Shown: positions 8,492 to 16,578 of the stretch, in pieces
Numbering within the stretch: position 1 is the first letter of the stretch
Layout of the letters: each line of letters begins with the position of its first letter
NCBI GenBank assembly: GCA_934725425.1
Contig: CAKVAX010000002.1
Location: 1-64,000 of the forward strand
Direction: 5' to 3'
Source of the DNA: an uncultured Eubacteriales bacterium
Lineage (GTDB): Bacteria > Bacillota > Clostridia > Oscillospirales > Acutalibacteraceae
Length of the DNA: 64,000 bases
The notes under the pieces: model-generated
Told to the model about the DNA's origin: nothing
The model's input: the letters and a program-made list of their open reading frames with translations, nothing else
Databases searched by the model: none
Program-made: the position numbers and the translations under genes

Positions 8492-8584
8492 ATTAGCAAT
8501 GTTTCAGAGGAAGATTTAGAAAAAGCAGCAGCCGGCTTGAATATGAGTGCTGAATTGCCGGATGATTTTAAATTGGACGATTAA
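8486..8584 (+). pseudogene. decayed fourth copy of the GG-leader peptide
   Basis: The frame reads SEEDLEKAAAGLNMSAELPDD and stop. It keeps the SEADLEKAAGGLK region of the leader (with AGL for GGL) but has lost the MEKNII start, the ribosome site and the hydrophobic helix. The only in-frame start would be the GTG at 8486 inside the hairpin arm. It looks like the product of a deletion between repeats. Confidence 0.65.
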
Positions 8585-8607
8585 AATTATAATTGATAAT
8601 AAAAAAC

Positions 8608-8634
8608 CATCCTTCAATCGAGGATGATTTTTTT
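8608..8634 (+). terminator. terminator of the peptide array
   Basis: A 6-bp stem (8608-8613 with 8621-8626) is followed by an A and eight T on the plus strand. Confidence 0.75.
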
Positions 8635-8648
8635 ACACAAAACCGACA

Positions 8649-8672
8649 CTCTCCGTAACGGGAGAGGTTTTA
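8649..8672 (+). terminator. second terminator hairpin after the peptide array
   Basis: A 6-bp GC-rich stem (8649-8654 with 8661-8666) followed by GTTTTAATTT. Confidence 0.5.
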
Positions 8673-8727
8673 ATTTCCAAAATTTATTGCTTGCATAACG
8701 CATGGTCGGAACTTAATACCACTAGAT

Positions 8728-9009
8728 TTATTTAGACTTTTTTAAACATTCTATAATTTCTTTAATCGCAGATACTTCTCTTTCTGAAAGTCCTTGGATA
8801 TTTATCACGGAAGTTCGAGGTATGTTCAGTAAGTAATCCGATGAGACGTTAAACAGCAATGAAAGCTCTATAATGTACTTGGTTGAAGGTACAGAAATTC
8901 CCATTTCCCAAGCATTTACGCTTGAGCGAGTAATTCCCAGCTTTTTTGCGATCTCGGATTGTGTTAATTTTTGTTTTGTTCGTAATTCTTTTATTTTTTC
9001 CGCAATCAT
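8728..9009 (-). CDS. XRE-family transcriptional regulator
   Basis: A 93-aa protein with an N-terminal helix-turn-helix (residues about 6-60: IKELRTKQKLTQSEIAKKLGITRSSVNAWEMG), the Cro/C1 type, and a short C-terminal region with a LSEREVSAIKEIIECLKK helix that may mediate dimerisation. AGGAGG lies 10 nt before the ATG. It faces the peptide array tail to tail, so a regulatory link to that array is possible but not shown. The target is unknown. Confidence 0.88.
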   Translation of the reverse strand: MIAEKIKELRTKQKLTQSEIAKKLGITRSSVNAWEMGISVPSTKYIIELSLLFNVSSDYLLNIPRTSVINIQGLSEREVSAIKEIIECLKKSK

Positions 9010-9174
9010 TACTAAAATGCCTCCTTTATTATAATTTTATCGTGAACTAGGTAGCATTACATTATCATTTAGATACTTGTAATTTACAAAACATAGTTTT
9101 AACGTCAAGTTTGTAAATATACATTTTTAACTTCCAAAATTTTGTTAATTTGCGATGACAATATTAAAAAAACA

Positions 9175-9203
9175 TTGACTATTCATCTGATAAATGATAA
9201 AAT
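9175..9203 (+). promoter_or_regulatory. promoter of rpsF-ssb-rpsR
   Basis: TTGACT (9175-9180), 17-bp spacer, TAAAAT (9198-9203) preceded by TG. The ATGATAAAATT core is the same as in the rplM promoter, suggesting similar growth control. Confidence 0.75.
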
Positions 9204-9276
9204 TATAAAGGCTCATTTTTGAGTTAAATCCTTATCTCATACATAAAATGAGATCTTATGTCCAGAAGGAGGTGCC

Positions 9277-9576
9277 ATGAAGATGGTAGAATTAAAACAC
9301 GATTATGAATTTGTTTTGGTAGCTTCAGTTAAATTAGGAGAAAAAACAGAAGAATTAATTTCTAAGTTTAAGGAATTAATCGAAAAAAATGCTGAACTTT
9401 CAAACATGACCAGTTGGGGAAAAAGAAAGCTTACTTACTTAATCAATAAGGAGTCAGAAGGAGAATACGTTCTTTTTGAGTTCAAAAGCAATTCTGAATT
9501 TCCTAAAGAGCTTGATCGTATCTGTCAGATAACTGACGGTGTGTTAAGATCTATGATAGTAAAAAAATCTGTATAA
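9277..9576 (+). CDS. rpsF: 30S ribosomal protein S6
   Basis: Small-subunit protein S6, 99 aa, with the usual beta strands YEFVLVASV and SEGEYVLFEFKS, and the conserved WGKRKLTYLINK. AAGGAGG is 4 nt before ATG 9277 and 10 nt before an in-frame ATG at 9283, so the true start may be two codons later. It is first in the S6-SSB-S18 operon conserved across Firmicutes. Confidence 0.97.
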   Translation: MKMVELKHDYEFVLVASVKLGEKTEELISKFKELIEKNAELSNMTSWGKRKLTYLINKESEGEYVLFEFKSNSEFPKELDRICQITDGVLRSMIVKKSV

Positions 9577-9595
9577 AAGGAACGGTTGTTAAAAT

Positions 9596-10039
9596 ATGCT
9601 GAATATAGTTGTGCTAACAGGCAGATTAACTGCAGACCCTGAGCTCAGACATACTTCGAATGATATAGCAGTTACAAGTTTTACTATGGCTGTAAACAGA
9701 AGATTTTCAAGAAATGTCGAAGAAAGACAAACTGATTTTATAGATGTAGTCGCTTGGAGAAATACAGCTGAATTTGTGTGTAAGTATTTTCAAAAAGGCC
9801 AGTTAATTGCAGTCGAAGGTTCGATTCAAACTCGTACTTATCAAGATAAAGACGGGAATAATCGAAAAGTTTTTGAAGTTATTGCAAGTAATGTTGATTT
9901 CGTTGAGTCGAAGAAAAATTCAAGCACGGATAGTTTTCAACATTCCGCAGATAATTTCTCTGCTAATCAGGCAGCTTATACCAGCGGAAATAATGATGAT
10001 TTCCAAGCTGTGGAATCGGATGATGATTTGCCGTTCTAG
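9596..10039 (+). CDS. ssb: single-stranded DNA-binding protein
   Basis: 147 aa. The N-terminal OB fold (residues 1-108: LNIVVLTGRLTADPELRHT, FIDVVAWRNTAEFVCKYFQKGQL) is followed by a low-complexity linker and the acidic tip DDDLPF, which recruits repair and replication proteins. Second gene of the S6-SSB-S18 operon. Confidence 0.97.
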   Translation: MLNIVVLTGRLTADPELRHTSNDIAVTSFTMAVNRRFSRNVEERQTDFIDVVAWRNTAEFVCKYFQKGQLIAVEGSIQTRTYQDKDGNNRKVFEVIASNVDFVESKKNSSTDSFQHSADNFSANQAAYTSGNNDDFQAVESDDDLPF

Positions 10040-10079
10040 TTTAGGTTAAAATATACTCACGAAAGGAGATTGAAAAGAA

Positions 10080-10343
10080 ATGGCTGAAAAAACAGAAAGA
10101 ACTGAAAGACGCGAAAATAACAGAGGCAGAAGAATGAGAAGAAAAGTTTGTGCTTTTTGTGCTGATAAATCTGCTAACGGTATAGATTACAAAGAATTCG
10201 GAAAATTAAGACGTTTTATTTCTGAAAGAGCAAAAATATTACCTCGCAGAGTAACAGGAACTTGCGCAAGACACCAACGTGAACTCACAACCGCTATTAA
10301 GCGTGCTCGTTATCTTGCACTTTTACCATATACAAGCGACTAA
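10080..10343 (+). CDS. rpsR: 30S ribosomal protein S18
   Basis: 87 aa. The core NGIDYKEFGKLRRFISERAKILPRRVTGTC and RHQRELTTAIKRARYLALLPY are canonical. Two N-terminal cysteines (VCAFCADK) could form a zinc site with a third Cys in the core (GTCARH), the C+ form of S18. GAAAGGAG precedes the ATG. Last gene of the operon. Confidence 0.98.
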   Translation: MAEKTERTERRENNRGRRMRRKVCAFCADKSANGIDYKEFGKLRRFISERAKILPRRVTGTCARHQRELTTAIKRARYLALLPYTSD

Positions 10344-10353
10344 TTAATAAAAA

Positions 10354-10386
10354 AGTCTCTCTTAATTTTAAGAGAGGCTTTTTTTA
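10354..10386 (+). terminator. terminator of rpsF-ssb-rpsR
   Basis: A 10-bp stem (10354-10363 with 10370-10379, one G-U) followed by seven or more T. Confidence 0.85.
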
Positions 10387-10396
10387 TTTTAGGTGA

Positions 10397-10765
10397 TTAA
10401 TTAAATTCCGCATTCAAAATTTCTATTTGAAAAAGTAGGTAGTGTTTGGAGCTCGCTGAAGAAAAATGTTTGGTCAACTGAGGACATTCTTCTAACATTT
10501 TTTGCTTCATTTCAAGGTCAGTGCATTCGGTAGCCTTACCCGTTATTCTTAGCCAATTTCGAGTTCCGGTTTCTTTTGCAATTATTTGTATATTTCCGTT
10601 TTTTATTATTTGACTGTGTACTTGATTTTTATCGCTTGTGGAAATGTATAACTTTTTATTGCATTCCATTATAGCGCCGAACGGTCTGCCTGCGGGGAAA
10701 TTTTTATTTATTGTCAGCACGTAGAAGCATTCGCATTTTTTTAAAAAATCACAAATTTTACTCAT
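10397..10765 (-). CDS. pyridoxamine 5-phosphate oxidase-like flavin-binding protein
   Basis: A 122-aa split-barrel protein of the PNPOx-like family, with the pattern FYVLTINKNFPAGRPFGAIMECNKKLYISTS and later NIQIIAKETGTRNWLRITGKAT. Small members bind FMN, F420 or heme and act as reductases of unknown substrate; this type is common in anaerobes near no fixed partner. The reaction here is not known. It is the last ordinary gene before the gene-poor flank of the RiPP island. Confidence 0.82.
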   Translation of the reverse strand: MSKICDFLKKCECFYVLTINKNFPAGRPFGAIMECNKKLYISTSDKNQVHSQIIKNGNIQIIAKETGTRNWLRITGKATECTDLEMKQKMLEECPQLTKHFSSASSKHYLLFQIEILNAEFN

Positions 10766-11264
10766 AAATTTTTCACCATCGATTTTATAAATTTTTTCTC
10801 ATATCAACCTACACCAAAATAATTTACTTGAAAAAATAATCGTAAAAAGCCGACCATAAAGTAGCCGGCAAATCTTTCTGGTACGAGATTTCATAAGAAT
10901 CTTGAATAAACCGATATTTAAGTGGTTTACATCTATTGGTAATATTTACATTTTAGAAGTTCAACATAAAACTACAAGCATATGAAGTTTCATGCTTTAA
11001 ATTATATTGATTTATTTTTGAACTGTCAAGCACTTTAAAAATCTTATTTGACTAAAAAATAATTTGAAAGGACAAATTAAAGATTATTCTAAAAATTGCC
11101 CATTAACTAAAAGATAGAACATATTTAAAAGATTTAATCATTACGCAGGTTTTGACTTATGTGATTTAGTTATGTTTACAAAATTAAGCAAATATTATTA
11201 AACAGTTTGTTGTAGATGTTACTGATTTTTACCGATAGATTCTTAGAGAGAGGCTTAAGTCGGT

Positions 11265-11354
11265 ATGACTACAGGGGTTAGCTGCGAAATAAACTCTCCA
11301 AAAATATATTTTGCTATTGTTATTATTATATTTGGTGTGGATTTATTTTTTTAA
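11265..11354 (+). CDS. candidate 29-aa hydrophobic peptide
   Basis: ATG frame of 29 codons ending in TAA: MTTGVSCEINSPK followed by a 16-residue hydrophobic segment. AGAGAGG lies 11 nt upstream. A single membrane helix could form. No family is recognised, and a chance ORF of this size is quite possible in AT-rich DNA. Confidence 0.22.
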   Translation: MTTGVSCEINSPKIYFAIVIIIFGVDLFF

Positions 11355-11494
11355 TGTGTAATATGTATTTTAACCAATGCTTTATCTGATAATTGATTGT
11401 TTTGATTTTTGATAATTCCGTGGTATTAATGAGAGGGCGGAGCGTTTGAAGCGTTTTGAAGAAATGGATTTACATATTTTAAATTAAAGATTTT

Positions 11495-11523
11495 AATTCG
11501 GCAATTTTATGTTATGGTAATAT
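11495..11523 (+). promoter_or_regulatory. candidate extended -10 promoter of the RiPP operon
   Basis: TGG followed by TAATAT (11518-11523), with only a weak -35 (AATTCG at 11495). It would give a 5-prime leader of about 200 nt before the precursor gene. Confidence 0.35.
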
Positions 11524-11732
11524 AGATACTGTATTTGAAGTTTTATTTAGGTTGATATTTTGTGTTTTATTGGTTAAATTTATTAGACAAACAGCTGGTA
11601 AAATTTTCCATAAAAGACTTTTTTGTATTCAAAAAATAGAAATTAAATTTATGTTATTGAAATAGCAAGTTGAATAAGCTACACTTAATCTATCCTGCAG
11701 GTGGAATTTGTAAAATATGGGAGGAATTAGGT

Positions 11733-11966
11733 ATGTCATTGAATGATTTGTCGTTTGGAGAAGAGTTTTGTTTAGAGGAAGAAACTCAACTGGGTCAAAA
11801 AGATGAAGTTGCTATCTTTTTGTGCGCTCTTTGCGGTTTGGGTACAGTTGCAGCTTGTATTGCATGTGGATGTGAGATTCCGTTAGCTTTTGGTTTGGGT
11901 GCATCTGTTGCCGCAGAGTTAGGAGGCGGAGTAGGAACCGCTGCCGGTACCGTAGCTCCGGCCTAA
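11733..11966 (+). CDS. Cys-rich RiPP precursor peptide, sactipeptide-like
   Basis: A 77-aa peptide. GGAGG lies 8 nt before ATG 11733; the frame opens earlier, but without a ribosome site. The leader (residues 1 to about 26) is acidic (SFGEEFCLEEETQLGQKDE) with one Cys at 13. The core is hydrophobic and Gly/Ala-rich, with Cys at 31, 34, 42, 45 and 47 (CALCGLGTVAACIACGCEIP), then a glycine/alanine tail. The start of the core resembles subtilosin A (CATCSIGAAC, then Pro and a hydrophobic Gly-rich tail). The neighbours (two SPASM radical SAM enzymes, ABC transporter, protease) support thioether (Cys S to alpha- or beta-carbon) crosslinking. The leader cleavage site cannot be fixed from sequence. 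The assignment as a precursor is strong; the ring chemistry is inference. Confidence 0.85.
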   Translation: MSLNDLSFGEEFCLEEETQLGQKDEVAIFLCALCGLGTVAACIACGCEIPLAFGLGASVAAELGGGVGTAAGTVAPA

Positions 11967-11983
11967 TTTTAATAAAGTGATAC

Positions 11984-12009
11984 GCAAGAGGGCTTTTAAG
12001 CCCTTTTGC
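11984..12009 (+). promoter_or_regulatory. intercistronic hairpin between precursor and maturase genes
   Basis: A 10-bp stem (11984-11993 with 12000-12009, one G-U; 6-nt loop) lies 17 bp after the precursor stop. No T-run follows, so partial termination or mRNA stabilisation would keep precursor transcripts in excess over enzyme transcripts, as in many RiPP operons. Confidence 0.65.
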
Positions 12010-12029
12010 TACTAATAGGAGGAAAATTA

Positions 12030-13436
12030 TTGAAAGGTATTAAATTTTCGAGCAAATCCGGTAATTTGTATTTTTATGATAATTTAGCAGGACATATTTT
12101 TAACATAAATGATGACGAAAATATGGAAGCTATTCAAAAAATACATACCGAATTAAACCTTAAGAATAATAATTCAGAAAAAAATGAATTTAGTGTAAAC
12201 GATATTAAAGATTATTTGTACGGTTTAGGTGAGGGCTTCAAACAACTAATGTTAGAAGTATCGTCCGCTTGCAATTTTCGATGCAAATACTGTACTTACT
12301 CAGAGTACTATGAATCCACACGGTGTCATGGTACGAAAAATATGAATTTTTCTGTGGCAAAAAAAGCTATTGACTATTATTTTAAAAATTTTGAAATAAT
12401 ACATAAAAGAAATGCCCTTAGAAAACCAATAATTAATTTTTATGGCGGTGAGCCACTGATTAATTACAAGTTGATAAAAGAGTGTGTTGAGTATATCAAA
12501 AAAAACTATTCGGAATATGTTCATGATGGAATGTACTATATTACTACTAACGGATGGCTACTTACTGATGATGTTCAAAAATTTTTATATGAAAATAAAT
12601 TTAACACTGTTGTAAGTATCGACGGCTATAAAGAAAACCATGATAGAAACAGATTGACCATAACAGGGGAAAAAACTTTTGATACAGTAATGAATAATTA
12701 TAATAATATGAAATCAAAATATCCTGTTGCGAGTTTGGCCGCTGCATCTTGCATAGATTACAAAACTGATATGGAAAAAATAATGGAGTTTAGCAATAAA
12801 AACGATGTTGATTTCATAGTCACTAATTTTGTTGAGAGCAATATGAGCACATATTATGATCAGTTTTCTGAAGAAGAACGGTTAGAATTCTTACAAAAAT
12901 GGAACAAACTTAAAAAAATGATGTTTGATATGGTTAAAAACAAGGAGTATGGCGGTAATAAGTTTTTGGGAAAGTACCTTAGCCGTTTTTATAAGGATAT
13001 AGTTTTTCACCCTAAAATGGGTAATGTTAGGTCAAAAGTGAGCCCTTATTCCGGAAGTTGTGTAATGGGTGAAAAAATTTATGTGGACGTTAAAGGAAAC
13101 TTTTTCTTATGTGAAAAAGTAGGATGTAAATTCAATTTTGGAAATGTTGACACCGGAATTGATTTTGAAAAAGTAGTCGAAATGTTTAAGAAATATAGAG
13201 ATAAGGCTTGCGATAAGTGCAAAGATTGTGATATTACAAAACTATGTGGTCTGTGTTTTAAAGATTTGGATGGCGATTTTAACTTTTCCAAGGACAAGGA
13301 TATATGTAAGATGCAGCGAGAAAATAAGAAACGTATGCTGGAGGAATATGTTACCCTTATGGAATTATCTCCACAACTTTTTGATGAAAACACATCGCAG
13401 TATTATAAAAAACTGAACGAAGGAGATGTGTGCTAA
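12030..13436 (+). CDS. radical SAM/SPASM peptide maturase (AlbA-like)
   Basis: About 468 aa. AGGAGG is 7 nt before TTG 12030, which I take as start. The N-terminal 70 residues could be a small peptide-recognition region (RRE-like fold not proven). The radical SAM core carries CNFRCKYC (Cys 81, 85, 88: CX3CX2C), binding the S-adenosylmethionine cluster, then FYGGEPL and TTNGWLL. The C-terminal SPASM region holds about eight cysteines (CVMGEK, FFLCEKVGC, CDKCKDCDITKLCGLC) for two auxiliary 4Fe-4S clusters. This architecture matches AlbA and other thioether-forming sactisynthases. It most likely modifies the peptide encoded 63 bp upstream. The substrate crosslinks are inferred. Confidence 0.9.
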   Translation: MKGIKFSSKSGNLYFYDNLAGHIFNINDDENMEAIQKIHTELNLKNNNSEKNEFSVNDIKDYLYGLGEGFKQLMLEVSSACNFRCKYCTYSEYYESTRCHGTKNMNFSVAKKAIDYYFKNFEIIHKRNALRKPIINFYGGEPLINYKLIKECVEYIKKNYSEYVHDGMYYITTNGWLLTDDVQKFLYENKFNTVVSIDGYKENHDRNRLTITGEKTFDTVMNNYNNMKSKYPVASLAAASCIDYKTDMEKIMEFSNKNDVDFIVTNFVESNMSTYYDQFSEEERLEFLQKWNKLKKMMFDMVKNKEYGGNKFLGKYLSRFYKDIVFHPKMGNVRSKVSPYSGSCVMGEKIYVDVKGNFFLCEKVGCKFNFGNVDTGIDFEKVVEMFKKYRDKACDKCKDCDITKLCGLCFKDLDGDFNFSKDKDICKMQRENKKRMLEEYVTLMELSPQLFDENTSQYYKKLNEGDVC

Positions 13437-14512
13437 TGTTTTTTAAACTTTTACCCGAGGTATATTTGATAATGGGAAAGAATAAATCCTTTCTTCAAAA
13501 TATATCTGCAAAAAAGGCGTTTTGGATAAATAACAATATCGCACGTCTAATAAAATCTTGTGAAAATAATGATCCTATCCCGGCAGAATTTTTAGAATAT
13601 GCTAAAGAACTTGAAAAAAATAAGTGGGGAAAAATTACTAAAACACCAATATTTGTGGAAAAACTAAGACCTTCGAACATTATTGACACCAGACAAATCC
13701 ACAGTAAAGCCCCGATTATAAATTATGCTACCATAAAGCTAACAGATATGTGCAATCTAAACTGTGATGAATGCGGAAAGGTTTTTTGCCCTTCTTGCTT
13801 AAAAAGAGGCACTGAAGATATTATGAATATCTCAACCTTAAAATATATTATTAAAAACCTTAAAAATTATAGATGCAAAACTGTGTTGCTTACGGGCGGA
13901 GAAGTAACGCTGATTCCCAATCTTAAGGATATTTGCGATATTATCTCCAAGAGCGGTTTGCGTGTTGTTATAGGTACTAACGGTACTAATAAATTAGATG
14001 ATTATTTTATGAATTGTGATATAATTATATCAGTTTTTTCAAAGAAACAATTAATGAAAATTATTGATAATTATAAAGATTTCAGTAACGTTACGGTGGT
14101 GAACTATTTTAGTGATACGGGATTTCCTTTATTACCCAAAACTTGGAGATGTATAAACAGAACAAGCAAAAATCATAAAATTACCAAAAAAAGCCTAATC
14201 AACATATCGGTAGATAGATTTTATATGCGACAAACAAAAAGCACTTGTCTTAGTGATAAAATATTAATAGATGAGCGTGGAGATGTTTATCCTTGTTTAG
14301 AAGCGATAAAACATCGGAAAAAAGTTGGTAATATAAATGAATTGTCTTGGGAGGACATTGTGCAGAGATTATCTGAAGAATGTTGGGATGAAAAAATAGA
14401 TAATCACAAAATTTGTAAAAATTGTGAGTTTAGATATGCTTGCAATTCGTGTTTTTTTGATGACGTAGAAAAAAATTGCTGTTATAATTTGGAGGTAGGA
14501 ACATGGAGATAG
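13436..14512 (+). CDS. second radical SAM/SPASM-type enzyme of the RiPP operon
   Basis: 358 aa, starting at ATG 13436 in a TAATG overlap with the first maturase. The SAM cluster motif is CNLNCDEC (Cys 106, 110, 113), followed by LLTGGEVTL and VVIGTNGTN. The C-terminal part has a shortened SPASM/twitch-like cluster set (CLSDKILIDERGDVYPC, then CKNCEFRYACNSC). Extra cysteines between the two (FCPSC) may add a ligand. It is too divergent from the first enzyme for a simple duplication. It may install a different crosslink or an epimerisation, or act on a second residue type. Alternatives are a regulator-like inactive partner; all SAM-cluster cysteines are present, so activity is likely. Confidence 0.85.
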   Translation: MFFKLLPEVYLIMGKNKSFLQNISAKKAFWINNNIARLIKSCENNDPIPAEFLEYAKELEKNKWGKITKTPIFVEKLRPSNIIDTRQIHSKAPIINYATIKLTDMCNLNCDECGKVFCPSCLKRGTEDIMNISTLKYIIKNLKNYRCKTVLLTGGEVTLIPNLKDICDIISKSGLRVVIGTNGTNKLDDYFMNCDIIISVFSKKQLMKIIDNYKDFSNVTVVNYFSDTGFPLLPKTWRCINRTSKNHKITKKSLINISVDRFYMRQTKSTCLSDKILIDERGDVYPCLEAIKHRKKVGNINELSWEDIVQRLSEECWDEKIDNHKICKNCEFRYACNSCFFDDVEKNCCYNLEVGTWR

Positions 14513-15255
14513 TGGCAAATAAAATTTATAAAGAAATAGATTCTAAAATCATACTTAAGGACGTAACTTTGAGTATAAAAAGCGGATCTATATATGGATT
14601 AATAGGCCCAAACGGTGCCGGTAAAACCACTTTTTCACGTTTGATTATGAATATATATACTCCTACTTCAGGAACTATAACTGTTAACGGTATAGATACA
14701 ACATCTGATGATTTTGAAAAAATCAAACCATATATTTCATGCGTAATGGATAATTTGGGATTATATAAAGATTTAACTGTTTCAGAAAATGTTGAATTCT
14801 TTCATAGGATATATTTTCCTAAAGCATCCAATATCGAAAGAAGTAATTCCATAAAAAAATCTCTCGAAATATTTGGGTTACAAGATAAACAAAACAGTAA
14901 AATAAATTTTCTCTCCAAAGGGGAACGGCAAAGATTGGCACTGGCACGTGCATGCTTGAACAGACCAAAATTAATTATATTGGATGAACCTACAATAGGT
15001 CTTGATGTACAAGGAGTCTTGCTTGTAAGACGTTATATTCAAGAATTAAAGAGACAGGGTACAACCGTTTTAATAAATTCCCATAATCTTAGTGAACTTG
15101 AAAAGATTTGTGATTATTATGGATTTATAAATAAAGGAAACATAATTGAACAGGGCAATTTTGATGAACTTGTTGAAAAATATGGCCAAAAAATGGGTAC
15201 CAATAATCTGAGTTTAGAAGATATTTATAAGGTGATATTTAATGTGGAAGAATAA
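14503..15255 (+). CDS. ABC transporter ATP-binding protein of the RiPP operon
   Basis: 250 aa, ABC-2 type ATPase with Walker A GPNGAGKTT near residue 35, signature LSKGERQRLALA near 140, Walker B LIILDEP and switch histidine in INSHNLSE. It overlaps the end of the second radical SAM gene by 10 bp. With the next two membrane proteins it should form an exporter for the mature peptide or an immunity pump, as AlbC does for subtilosin. Confidence 0.93.
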   Translation: MEIVANKIYKEIDSKIILKDVTLSIKSGSIYGLIGPNGAGKTTFSRLIMNIYTPTSGTITVNGIDTTSDDFEKIKPYISCVMDNLGLYKDLTVSENVEFFHRIYFPKASNIERSNSIKKSLEIFGLQDKQNSKINFLSKGERQRLALARACLNRPKLIILDEPTIGLDVQGVLLVRRYIQELKRQGTTVLINSHNLSELEKICDYYGFINKGNIIEQGNFDELVEKYGQKMGTNNLSLEDIYKVIFNVEE

Positions 15256-15865
15256 AGTAAGCCAATTACAACTCTTTGTGTGGTATTACACTAAATCTTT
15301 TAAAAACCGAAGATTTCTTTATACCGCATTAGCGTTACTAAGCATTTTTGTTTTAATCAAAAATTTGCCTATGTGGTACTTGATTATTGGCTGCTTTGCG
15401 CTATATATTGCTTCGTCTTATTACATGGTAAGCCCTTCGAATTCCGCGCTGGCTTGCACTCCGTTAAAAATAAAAGATATCATTAAGGCGAACTCATTTA
15501 TTTTGATGATTAGATTTACAATCATTTCTCTGACGGCATTGTTTATTAAAGTGGTTTTTGAAAAAAAAATTAATTTTATAAGTTTGGTATATGTGCTTCA
15601 AATATTTATGTATATAATATTGGCATATGCCATATTGAAGTTACTGTTTGCTGTCGAATGTTATGTGCCTCAGAAATATCGTTACCCTACAGTTTATTTA
15701 GTTATGTCTTTTTTTATTGGTTTGTGTACTGTACTATATAAACTGACTTTGGTTTGGAGTAGTATCGCATTGGTAATTTTATCATTAATCACATTAACTA
15801 TTTCGAATATATTAATCAAAAAATTATCTTACGAAGTAGTATTTTGTAAAGGGGCAAGTCAATGA
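15242..15865 (+). CDS. ABC-2-type membrane protein, RiPP operon (first permease)
   Basis: 207 aa, hydrophobic, about six predicted membrane helices (for example LYTALALLSIFVLI, MWYLIIGCFALYIASSYYMV). It overlaps the ATPase gene by 14 bp, and its stop overlaps the next permease by 4 bp (ATGA). No family beyond ABC-2-like is recognised. It is probably one half of the export channel, with a possible role in self-protection. Confidence 0.75.
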   Translation: MWKNKVSQLQLFVWYYTKSFKNRRFLYTALALLSIFVLIKNLPMWYLIIGCFALYIASSYYMVSPSNSALACTPLKIKDIIKANSFILMIRFTIISLTALFIKVVFEKKINFISLVYVLQIFMYIILAYAILKLLFAVECYVPQKYRYPTVYLVMSFFIGLCTVLYKLTLVWSSIALVILSLITLTISNILIKKLSYEVVFCKGASQ

Positions 15866-16554
15866 ACGCATTAATTTGGAAAAAATTTAAATGGATTACT
15901 CAGAACATAAAAACTTTTTCGTATTTTTTTATTGTACCCATAGGAATGGCGGTATGGTTGTTTTTCTCAACAAATAATAAAGATGCACTAATATGTTATT
16001 TTCCTTTTATTGCTACAGTAACCGGAATACTTTTTGATCAAATGGATATAGAAAATATTACTAATAAGGGATACGCACTTTATACTCCTATATCGTTGAA
16101 AAAAGCGTGGATATATAATGCACTTATCAGTTGGGGATTTAGGTTTATTTATTCGATAATTATAATGACTTTGGGACTATTTTTATATGAGTTTATACAC
16201 GGATCCCCATATGTGACTTTTGCTACGTTTTTAAAAGGAATATTAAATGGTTTTTCTGCTTTTGGGATAGTTCTCTTTTCAACTCAATATGAGGTGGATT
16301 TTGCTAGGGTAAAACAGTATTTTGCTTTTGCATGGATAATACCTGTTTTATTGTGTGTGGCTATGTGTGAAAATAGCATGAGCGCTATGATCCCAACTGA
16401 CATATTTGCTTTGCTTTATATATTTGTATTTTCCGCTTTCCTTATGTGTATAGCACTTATTATTAATAAAAATGTAAGCGCAGAAAAATTTATATTATCG
16501 TTAGAAAAAATCAGAAAAATAGTATCTGCACGTTTTAACGTGATAGATGAATAA
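15862..16554 (+). CDS. ABC-2-type membrane protein, RiPP operon (second permease)
   Basis: 230 aa, about six hydrophobic segments (FFIVPIGMAVWLFF, YFAFAWIIPVLLCVAM, ALLYIFVFSAFLMCIALII). Its start overlaps the previous permease by 4 bp, showing co-translation. The two permeases differ in sequence, so the transporter is probably a heterodimer served by one ATPase. Confidence 0.75.
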   Translation: MNALIWKKFKWITQNIKTFSYFFIVPIGMAVWLFFSTNNKDALICYFPFIATVTGILFDQMDIENITNKGYALYTPISLKKAWIYNALISWGFRFIYSIIIMTLGLFLYEFIHGSPYVTFATFLKGILNGFSAFGIVLFSTQYEVDFARVKQYFAFAWIIPVLLCVAMCENSMSAMIPTDIFALLYIFVFSAFLMCIALIINKNVSAEKFILSLEKIRKIVSARFNVIDE

Positions 16555-16578
16555 AATATTTTTGTCGGAGTTATTAAA

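Larger units (their letters stand above)
10766..11732. other. gene-poor, AT-rich flank upstream of the RiPP operon
   Basis: Nearly 970 bp without a convincing gene. I see only short frames, one candidate small hydrophobic ORF (11265-11354) and a weak promoter-like site near 11518. A GCCG...CGGC imperfect hairpin lies at about 10849-10870. The stretch may hold decayed coding DNA or a long regulatory leader. Confidence 0.5.
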
